7,442 nt of DNA, taken from Planctomycetaceae bacterium. Its GTDB lineage: Bacteria; Planctomycetota; Phycisphaerae; Phycisphaerales; SM1A02. The notes beneath the pieces were generated by a model. The model was given only the letters and a program-made list of their open reading frames with translations, was not told where the DNA came from and ran no database searches. Location of the stretch: assembly GCA_947459855.1 (NCBI GenBank), contig CANHFL010000042.1:1-7442 (forward strand), read 5' to 3'. The position numbers and the translations under genes are program-made. Positions 1 through 5,896 of this stretch are shown in pieces (the first letter of the stretch is position 1; every line of letters starts with the position of its first letter).

Positions 1-101
1 CACACCGCGATCGCGGGCAGCGGCGCACAGGCGACCACCGCGGCGGCCGCCAGGCTGGCGAGCCGGGATCGCGGGAGGGTGCCGGGGCGCGCGAGGCTCA
101 T
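1..101 (-). CDS. N-terminus of a probable exported protein (runs off the left edge)
   Basis: An ATG at 101 opens a frame with no stop to the window edge, giving 33 codons. The peptide looks like a Sec signal peptide: a basic start (MSLARPGTLPRSR), a hydrophobic Ala/Val/Leu core (LASLAAAAVVACAPL), and an Ala-X-Ala type cleavage site (PAIA) near residue 32. The start lies 9 nt after the stop codon of the lipoprotein gene, which suggests co-transcription with it. There is no good Shine-Dalgarno sequence, so translation may depend on coupling. A Cys occurs at residue 25 in VVAC, so a lipoprotein reading is possible; the Pro after it and the later PAIA make ordinary signal peptidase I cleavage more natural. 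The mature protein is outside the window and its function cannot be stated. Confidence 0.55.
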   Translation of the reverse strand, partial: MSLARPGTLPRSRLASLAAAAVVACAPLPAIAV

Positions 102-110
102 GGGTACCGC

Positions 111-539
111 TCAGCGCCGCTGGATCGGGTTCGCGCGCTCCAGCGGTGCGGCGAACGTCTTGCTGCGGATCTCGCACGTGTCGCGCTCGACGCGGGCATC
201 CAGCGTGCGGTCGGTGACGCTGACCTGGTAGGTGCCCAGGTCGTCGCCGCAGACGGGCGACTCACGGCGCGTGGTCAGCTGCAGCGTCCCGGACTTCGGG
301 TCGAACTCGAAGCTGCCGACGACCGGGCGCTGCTGGCCCTTCAGGACCATCGTGTAGAGGCCCGTCGCCGTGAACGAGACCATGGAGCCGTCCGACGCCA
401 CGCGCCAGCTGCCGAGCACGCTCGGCTCGGGGGCGTCGGACTTGGGCGTGGTCTCGCAGCCGGCGAGCGCCAGGAGCGGGAGCGCGATCGACGAGGCCGC
501 GAGGAGCTGGGACGGACGACGCAGGAACGGCATGGCCAT
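111..539 (-). CDS. Lipoprotein with lipocalin-like beta-rich domain
   Basis: This is a 142-aa protein. Residues 1-27 form a lipoprotein signal peptide: Arg-Arg at 7-8, a hydrophobic core, and the lipobox L25-A26-G27-C28. Cys28 would be lipidated. Residue +2 is Glu, which in Gram-negative bacteria does not match the Asp inner-membrane retention signal, so outer-membrane location is likely. After a short Pro/Ser linker, residues 41-130 look all-beta: GSW at 43-45, GLY at 60-62, the strand RPVVGSFEFD, then TLQLTT, and a C-terminal LGTYQVSV...TLDARVERDTCEIR segment. This strand pattern, with Cys97 and Cys122 able to form a disulfide, resembles small lipocalin-like secreted domains; that is recalled pattern, not a search. 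Its ligand is unknown. Two starts are possible, ATG 539 and ATG 533, neither with a clear ribosome site; both keep the signal peptide. It sits 49 nt downstream of the 234-aa gene. Confidence 0.8.
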   Translation of the reverse strand: MAMPFLRRPSQLLAASSIALPLLALAGCETTPKSDAPEPSVLGSWRVASDGSMVSFTATGLYTMVLKGQQRPVVGSFEFDPKSGTLQLTTRRESPVCGDDLGTYQVSVTDRTLDARVERDTCEIRSKTFAAPLERANPIQRR

Positions 540-588
540 GCGCGCACGGTATCCGAACGGCGGCGCCCGCCCAGCACCTGTACGGCGT

Positions 589-1293
589 TCACCAGGCGGG
601 GCGCGGCAGCCAGCGATCGCGATCCGCGGGCGGGCGGCCGCCGGCAGGCTCGTCGCACCGGGGACCGCGGACACTCGGGCCCGCGCCGGGCGCCCGTTCG
701 CCCGCACCGTGCTCCCCTGCCGAGAGCAGCCGTTCATGCAGCCGCTTGCCGACACCGCCGCAGTCGACATCCAGTGGGTGCAGCGCATCGATGAACTCGG
801 CCGCGCCGACCTCGGCAGGCAGGCAGCGCGTCGGTTCGTCCAGGATGCGGTAGTACAGGCGCGCGTAGAGGTCGCGGTCGGTCAGGTGGTCGGTGTGCAC
901 CAGGTACACGCCGGACGCGGCCAGTCCCTCGATCACCGTCCAGAGCTCGTCGTGCAGGTCGGCGTCCGCGGGCATCTCCTGCGGCGGGAGCGGGACGACT
1001 CCCTGCTCGAGCAGCATCGCCCGGCCCGTGGTCGGCGGCGCCATCTCGAAGTCGTGCACCATCGTCCAGTAGGCGCGGTCGGTGTCGGCGTCGCCGCGGT
1101 CCACCGCGGCGGCCACCCGACGGTCGATCGCCAGTGCGCGATCGCGCGCGAGCCCGGCGCGGCGCTCGCGGGCAGCCTGCGAGGCACGCTCGATCTCCGC
1201 GGCATTGTCCGGCACACGCACCTGCCGCCGACGCTGCACCGCCGCCCCGGCCGCACGCGCAGCCCGGTCTTCCCCGGTCGTTCCGAAGCACAT
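589..1293 (-). CDS. Hypothetical protein, 234 aa, unassigned
   Basis: I do not recognise a named family. The start at 1293 is well supported: GGAGG lies 5 nt upstream of the ATG. There is no signal peptide or membrane segment, so the protein is probably cytoplasmic. Residues 8-70 are rich in Arg, Ala, Asp and Glu and look like a long amphipathic helix. Residues 75-175 are the most protein-like part: YWTMVHDFEMAPPTTG, then DLHDELWTVIEGLAASGVYLVHTDHLTDRDLYARLYYRILDEP (112-154) and AAEFIDALHPLD (164-175). The DLHDELW and HTDHLTDRDLY stretches have the look of a conserved alpha-helical domain. Residues 178-222 are Gly/Ala/Arg/Pro-rich with little apparent structure, and the protein ends RDRWLPRPAW. 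His, Asp and Glu clusters (H114, H133, D135, H136) could bind a metal, but this is speculation. It is separated from the mannosidase operon by a likely terminator, so a functional link is not indicated. Confidence 0.75.
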   Translation of the reverse strand: MCFGTTGEDRAARAAGAAVQRRRQVRVPDNAAEIERASQAARERRAGLARDRALAIDRRVAAAVDRGDADTDRAYWTMVHDFEMAPPTTGRAMLLEQGVVPLPPQEMPADADLHDELWTVIEGLAASGVYLVHTDHLTDRDLYARLYYRILDEPTRCLPAEVGAAEFIDALHPLDVDCGGVGKRLHERLLSAGEHGAGERAPGAGPSVRGPRCDEPAGGRPPADRDRWLPRPAW

Positions 1294-1298
1294 GGGTT

Positions 1299-1303
1299 CC
1301 TCC
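1299..1303 (-). promoter_or_regulatory. Strong ribosome binding site for the 234-aa gene
   Basis: On the minus strand GGAGG is followed by AACCC and then ATG at 1293, an ideal spacing of 5 nt. A second AAGGAG occurs slightly further upstream at 1310-1315, too far to be the main site. This is the only strong Shine-Dalgarno sequence among the complete genes in the window. It fixes the start of the 234-aa protein and fits a gene that begins its own transcript rather than relying on coupling. Confidence 0.7.
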
Positions 1304-1385
1304 GATCGTCTCCTTGCGACGCGGGGAATCTAGGAGCGCGCGGGCGCGCAACCGCCGCACGCGGCCCTTTTTCGCGAGCAGAAAA

Positions 1386-1409
1386 TGGGTTCGGGATATC
1401 CCGAACCCA
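1386..1409 (-). terminator. Perfect palindrome, likely terminator of the mannoside operon
   Basis: Positions 1387-1408 are a perfect 22-bp inverted repeat (GGGTTCGGG, ATAT, CCCGAACCC), extended by one more T/A pair at 1386 and 1409. As RNA it folds into a 9-bp GC-rich stem with a 4-nt loop. It begins 10 nt after the GH2 stop codon. On the minus strand the stem is preceded by AAATT and followed by ATTTTC, a short U-tract, so a rho-independent terminator is the best reading. The A-rich side makes it partly symmetrical, so it could also work on the other strand. The 125-nt gap from 1294 to 1418 holds nothing else I can support except the ribosome site of the next gene. A dimeric repressor operator is the main alternative, because perfect symmetry is not required for a terminator. 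Confidence 0.6.
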
Positions 1410-1418
1410 ATTTCGCGG

Positions 1419-3863
1419 CTACGCCCAGTGCACGCGGACGTCCAGCGGCCCCGCGTGCGGTCGCGCCAGCGTGATCGCCACGCGCGCGTCCTCGCCGGGC
1501 AGCAGCGTCAGCAGGTTCGGCTCGCAGCGCACCCAGTCGGCGTGCGGCTCGATCCACAGGTCGCGCACCAGGCCGTTCGCACGGACGTGCACGGTCCAGT
1601 CGGCGCCGAAACCGCTGACGTTGGTCTCGACGCGCGCCGCGGCGGGCGCGCGCTCGACGTCGCGCCGCCACCACCACCACGCGCGGCGGCCGTCGACCTC
1701 GGCAAGCAGGCATTCGGCGCCGGGATCCGACGGCGCGCCGACCAGCCGCAGCGGGTCGATGCTCGCGTCCACCGCGTCGCCGGCGACGTCCACGCGGTCC
1801 TCGCCGCGCGCGATCGCGCGGCCGTCGATCCCGATGCGCATCACGCGCACGTGCGCGCGCCACGGGTCGCGCGAGTCGTTCACCAGCGCCACGCGCAGCG
1901 CCCGCTCGCCGTCCGCGCCGGCCGGGCCGAGCGGCTCGATCGTGGCCATGCGCACGGCCGCGCACTCGCGCAGCGCGTGCCAGAACGGCTTCGGCCTCAG
2001 CTTCACGTCCACCGCGCTCCAGCTGTGGCCGCTCCACACGTCGTTCCATTGCCAGAAGAGCGAACCCATCGAGCGCGGCCGGTTCGCGCGCAGCCACGCG
2101 ATGCAGGTCCGCATCGCGCGCGCCTGCAGCAACTGCGCCTGGTACAGCCATTCGCCGAAGTCGCGCGCCGGGCGGAACCACTCGGCCAGGTACGGCGCGT
2201 ACTGCGCGGCGTCGCCGCCCCACGCACGCTGGCGCGCGGCCAGCTCGGGGCTGTCCATCGTCAGCGCGCCGCGGCCGAGCGCTTCCTCGATCGTGCGCAG
2301 GTTGGGCGGGCTCTGGTGCCCGAACTCGCTGGTGAAGCGCGGCACCATCGTGCGGTACGCGTCGATCTTCAGGTCCCACGTGTGGCGGTCGCCGTGGTCG
2401 GGATCGTTCGCGTGGCGGTCGAGCGTCCCGCTCCACGGGCTCTCGGTCCAGTACGGGCGCGTCGGGTCGACCTCGCGGCAGGCGCGCGGCAGCAGGTCGG
2501 ACCAGTACTGCCATCCCCACGACTGCCACGCCAGCACGTCCTCGTTGCCGCCGCACCACAGCACGACGCACGGGTGCGAGCTGAGCCGCGCCACCTGCTC
2601 GCGCGCCTCGCGCTCGACCAGTGCAGGCATCGGGTCGTCCTCGGGATAGCTCGCGCACGCGAACATGAAGTCCTGCCAGACCATCAGGCCAAGCTCGTCG
2701 CAGCGTTCGTAGAAGCGCTCGGGCTCGTAGATGCCGCCGCCCCAGACGCGCAGCATGTTCAGGTTCGCCTCGCAGGCAAGCTCGAGCAGCGCATCGGTGC
2801 GGCCGCCGTCCGGCGCCTCGGGGAAGAGCTGCGCGGGGATCCAGTTGGCGCCGACCACCGCCACGCGCTCGCCGTTCACGACGAACGCGAACCGCGAGCC
2901 GTGCGCGTCGGGCGCGGTGTCCAGCGCCACGCTGCGCAGGCCGATCCGCCGCCGCCACGCATGCAGCACGCCGGCCGAACTGCGCACGCCCTCGACCGCC
3001 AGCCGCACGCGCAGCCCGTGCAGGTGCTGCGCACCGCGGCCGCGCGGCCACCATCGCATCGGGCGCGGCACCTCGAGCGTGACGTTCGCGCGTCCGTCCG
3101 CCTCCAGCGGCGCGCTGCCCGTGATGCGCTCGCCGAGCGGCGTCTCGAGCTCCACCTCGGCCACCACCGGCAGGCCGCCGCGCGCCGCGCGCACCGCGTC
3201 CACGTGCACGGCGACCGTGGCGGACGCCTCGTCGCAGCGCAGCACCAGCGGGCGCACCGACTCGATGCGCGCCGCACGCCATGCCTCGATCCGCACGCTG
3301 CCGCCCAGGCCGCTCGTGGGCACGCGCGGCCCCCAGTCCCAGCCGAAGTTGCACGCGCTCTTGCGGACGAACGGGTACGGCGTCCAGTCGCCGTTCACCG
3401 GGCGCGGGCCAAGCTGCGCCTCCATCGAAAGCACGTACGGCACCGGCGCGCGCACCGCGACCGAGACCTCGTTGCGGCCCGGGCGCAGCGCCTCCTTCGC
3501 GTCGAACCGCTGCGTCGTGAACTGGTTCGCGGCGTTGCCCACGTGCACGCCGTTCACCTCGACGCGCGCGACCGTGTCGATCGACCCGAACACCAGCTCC
3601 ACGCGCTCGGCCGCGAGCGTCTCCGCCGCCACCTCGAACGCACCGCGCCACGTCCAGTCCGCGTGCCCCACCCACGCCTGCCGCATCTCGCCGTCGCCGT
3701 GGTCGACGGGCGGGATCACGCCCGCGCGCTCCAGGTCCAGGTGCACGGCACCCGGCACCTGCGCGGGGAAGCGACGCCCCACGATCCCCGCGGGAGCATC
3801 GGGCGACGCGCACGCCGTGCACTCCACCGTCCACGCATCGGCAACCGGGAAGACGACCTGCAT
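1419..3863 (-). CDS. Beta-mannosidase, glycoside hydrolase family 2
   Basis: This 814-aa enzyme should release non-reducing terminal beta-linked mannose from oligosaccharides, with retention of configuration. The GH2 layout is visible in order. An N-terminal jelly-roll sugar-binding domain covers about 1-195, with HADWTWRGAF, VFGSIDTVARVEVNG and the mannosidase-typical NFGWDWGPR at 172-180. An immunoglobulin-like domain follows to about 325. The TIM barrel covers about 326-635, with LRVWGGGIYE at 371-380. The likely acid/base is Glu441 in CGGNED and the likely nucleophile is Glu513 in TSEFG; WQWND at 604-608 is another barrel motif. C-terminal beta domains end the protein. Length matches the family (about 800-900 aa). 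There is no signal peptide, so it should act in the cytoplasm. The start follows the symporter stop by 27 nt with only a weak ribosome site, suggesting a shared transcript. An oddity is four consecutive Trp at 729-732. Confidence 0.95.
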   Translation of the reverse strand: MQVVFPVADAWTVECTACASPDAPAGIVGRRFPAQVPGAVHLDLERAGVIPPVDHGDGEMRQAWVGHADWTWRGAFEVAAETLAAERVELVFGSIDTVARVEVNGVHVGNAANQFTTQRFDAKEALRPGRNEVSVAVRAPVPYVLSMEAQLGPRPVNGDWTPYPFVRKSACNFGWDWGPRVPTSGLGGSVRIEAWRAARIESVRPLVLRCDEASATVAVHVDAVRAARGGLPVVAEVELETPLGERITGSAPLEADGRANVTLEVPRPMRWWPRGRGAQHLHGLRVRLAVEGVRSSAGVLHAWRRRIGLRSVALDTAPDAHGSRFAFVVNGERVAVVGANWIPAQLFPEAPDGGRTDALLELACEANLNMLRVWGGGIYEPERFYERCDELGLMVWQDFMFACASYPEDDPMPALVEREAREQVARLSSHPCVVLWCGGNEDVLAWQSWGWQYWSDLLPRACREVDPTRPYWTESPWSGTLDRHANDPDHGDRHTWDLKIDAYRTMVPRFTSEFGHQSPPNLRTIEEALGRGALTMDSPELAARQRAWGGDAAQYAPYLAEWFRPARDFGEWLYQAQLLQARAMRTCIAWLRANRPRSMGSLFWQWNDVWSGHSWSAVDVKLRPKPFWHALRECAAVRMATIEPLGPAGADGERALRVALVNDSRDPWRAHVRVMRIGIDGRAIARGEDRVDVAGDAVDASIDPLRLVGAPSDPGAECLLAEVDGRRAWWWWRRDVERAPAAARVETNVSGFGADWTVHVRANGLVRDLWIEPHADWVRCEPNLLTLLPGEDARVAITLARPHAGPLDVRVHWA

Positions 3864-3890
3864 GCCGGGAACGCTACCGCGCGGGATGGG

Positions 3891-5891
3891 TCACCGCACC
3901 GTGCCGTCGTCCGCGGCATCCGCCCTGAATTCGCGCAGGTCGCGGCGCAGGCGGCGGTAGTCGCGGATGCCGCCGACGGTGAACCACACCATCACCACCG
4001 TGCTGGCGGCCAGGATGAACCACGACCATGCCTGCCAGAATCCGGACCAGGCCTCGTCGGTCACCGCGCGGCCGTCCGACTTGCGCCAGAGCAGCCAGGG
4101 CGTGCCCACGCAGAACAGCGCCGTGAAGAAGAGCGGCCACGAGAGCGTGATCCAAGCCACGAACCGGTCCCAGCCCCTGTACTGGCCGTCGAAGCCGATC
4201 TTCTCCCAGAACGTCCGCGGCGCCTCGTCGAGCGCCGCGTCGCCCTCGACGCGCCACTTGCCGCGGTGCAGCAGCCGGTCAAGGTCGAATCGCTTCACGC
4301 CGCCCATCAGGCTGAAGCCCACGTAGGCGGCACAGGACACCATCATCGCGATGAACGAGATGACCTGCCCGGTCAGGTTCGCGCGCGTCCACGCGCAGAA
4401 GTCGCCCCATGCGCGCAGGGGCGCCGCGGCGTCGGCCGCGCGCCACGCGTCGACCCACTCCTGCTTCGCGTTGGTCACCACCACGCCCAGGATGCAGAGC
4501 GTCATGCCCGCCAGCATGGCGCCCCACGCGCCGGCGGTCGTGCCCCAGCGCGTGTACAGGCCGCCGATGATGGCCGCCCCGCCGCCCGCGACGAAGATGC
4601 TGGCGCTCAGCGCCGCGAACATCGCGATGTAGATGCCCGGCTCGTACCACAGGCTGAAGAAGAACGCGAAGAGCGCCACGCCCAGCACCGCGGCCTTGAG
4701 CAGCAGGAGCTGCGCGCGGGGCGACATCGGCTTCTTCCTGAACGGCAGCACCACGTCCTGCACGAAGATCGACGCCCACGAGTGCAGGTACGCCTCGTCG
4801 GTGCTGATCGCGGCGCCCAACATCGCGGCGACGACCAGGCCCAGCAGGCCCGTCGGGAGCATCACGCCCAGCGCCAACGGCACGCGCATCTCGGCCTGCA
4901 GCGCCTCGGTGGGCTGCGCGGCGATCAGGTCCTTCAGCGGCGCGGCGGCGGCCGCATGCTCGGGGTGCGTAAGGAAGGCACGCACCGCCAGCGGGATCAG
5001 CACCGTCACCAGCATGAGCGTGCGGTAGCGCCAGCCGTTCAGCAGCTGGCCCATGCGCGCCTCGTGCGCGTCGCGCGCGGCGCTGTTGTAGCCCTGGTCC
5101 CCCTGCCACGCGCGGCACGCGTAGAACAGGATGAACGCGCTGATCAGCCAGTAGACGACGTTGAAGTTCTGCTCGTCCTGCAGGCCCAGCGGGTTCAGCA
5201 TGCTCTTCCCTGCGGGCAGCATCATCATCGTCTGCTCCAGCTGCAGCCAGGGGAACTTGAGCATCACCCAATAGCAGACCGTCACGAAGGTGCAGAAGCA
5301 GAAGACTCCCTGGAAGAAGTCGGTGACCAGCACCGCCAGCATGCCGCCCGCGAAGACCAGGAACACCGCGAACGTCAGCAGGCCGATCATCATGGCGGGG
5401 AACGTGGGGAACGTCATGCCGAGCAGGCCGAATTGGTCCGGCATGCCCAGCATCGCGATGAAGAAGCGCGCCGTGACGCCGGGGAAGATCGCGTAGTTCA
5501 GGATGCCCGAGACGAACGCCACCAGCCCGCTGAAGATGCGGAAGCGCTTCGAGTAGCGCATCTCGAAGAACTGCGCCAGGGTCATCGCGCGCGTCTCGCG
5601 GAAGCGGTAGATGACCCAGCCCGTGATCGCCAGCAGGATGAGCGACGGTCCCTCCAGGTAGCCCCACCAGTACTGCGTGAATCCGACGTCGTACCCCAGC
5701 TGGAAGTACCAGACCAGCGTGATCACGCCGACCTGCGCCATGTTGTAGGACACGGTCAGCAGGTAGCGGCCCGCCAGGCGGTTCGCGCTCAGGAAGCCGC
5801 TGACGCTGGTGGCGTGGCGGCGCATGCTCCAGGCGGAGCCGGCCAGCGCCGCCAGGAACGCCGCCACGATGACCCAGTCCAGGACCTGCAT
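3891..5891 (-). CDS. Sodium:solute symporter (SSS family), probable mannose/mannoside importer
   Basis: This 666-aa inner-membrane carrier should couple Na+ entry to uptake of a small organic solute. About 15 hydrophobic segments are visible, for example at residues 2-20, 43-63, 79-96, 117-150, 165-211, 246-262, 290-306, 339-361, 393-444, 452-473, 508-530, 578-602 and 621-640. SSS hallmarks are the N-terminal DW...SANRLAGRYLL pattern, the ALTERNATING membrane core with R-ETRAMTLAQFFEMRYSKRFRIFSG at 98-122, and GAAISTDEAYLHSWASIFVQD at 359-379. The last matches the helix that carries Na+-ligand Ser/Thr residues in this family (S363/T364 here). The charged loop at 533-577 and two extra C-terminal helices exceed the usual 13-helix core. 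The ATG at 5891 is 5 nt past the GH38 stop, so translational coupling is likely. The substrate is inferred only from the flanking mannosidases; monosaccharide or short mannoside are both possible. Confidence 0.92.
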   Translation of the reverse strand: MQVLDWVIVAAFLAALAGSAWSMRRHATSVSGFLSANRLAGRYLLTVSYNMAQVGVITLVWYFQLGYDVGFTQYWWGYLEGPSLILLAITGWVIYRFRETRAMTLAQFFEMRYSKRFRIFSGLVAFVSGILNYAIFPGVTARFFIAMLGMPDQFGLLGMTFPTFPAMMIGLLTFAVFLVFAGGMLAVLVTDFFQGVFCFCTFVTVCYWVMLKFPWLQLEQTMMMLPAGKSMLNPLGLQDEQNFNVVYWLISAFILFYACRAWQGDQGYNSAARDAHEARMGQLLNGWRYRTLMLVTVLIPLAVRAFLTHPEHAAAAAPLKDLIAAQPTEALQAEMRVPLALGVMLPTGLLGLVVAAMLGAAISTDEAYLHSWASIFVQDVVLPFRKKPMSPRAQLLLLKAAVLGVALFAFFFSLWYEPGIYIAMFAALSASIFVAGGGAAIIGGLYTRWGTTAGAWGAMLAGMTLCILGVVVTNAKQEWVDAWRAADAAAPLRAWGDFCAWTRANLTGQVISFIAMMVSCAAYVGFSLMGGVKRFDLDRLLHRGKWRVEGDAALDEAPRTFWEKIGFDGQYRGWDRFVAWITLSWPLFFTALFCVGTPWLLWRKSDGRAVTDEAWSGFWQAWSWFILAASTVVMVWFTVGGIRDYRRLRRDLREFRADAADDGTVR

Positions 5892-5896
5892 CCGCG

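Noticed and set aside
540..788. N-terminal extension of the lipoprotein to an ATG at 788
   Set aside because: It would overlap the 234-aa gene out of frame and would bury the lipoprotein signal peptide inside the protein. The starts at 539 or 533 place the signal peptide at the N-terminus.
1327..1332. TAGATT as a -10 promoter element for the 234-aa gene
   Set aside because: The nearest -35-like hexamer (TTGCGC) is only 13 nt away and no better partner is seen at 16-18 nt. The support is too weak to call a promoter.
370..2649. A plus-strand open frame of 759 codons
   Set aside because: It overlaps the 234-aa gene and GH2 gene on the opposite strand, and its Ser/Arg/Ala-rich product has no domain character.
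1330..3834. An 834-codon minus-strand frame overlapping the GH2 gene
   Set aside because: It is a shadow frame: Arg/Ala/Gly-rich with no GH2 motifs, while the frame ending at 1419 carries all of them.
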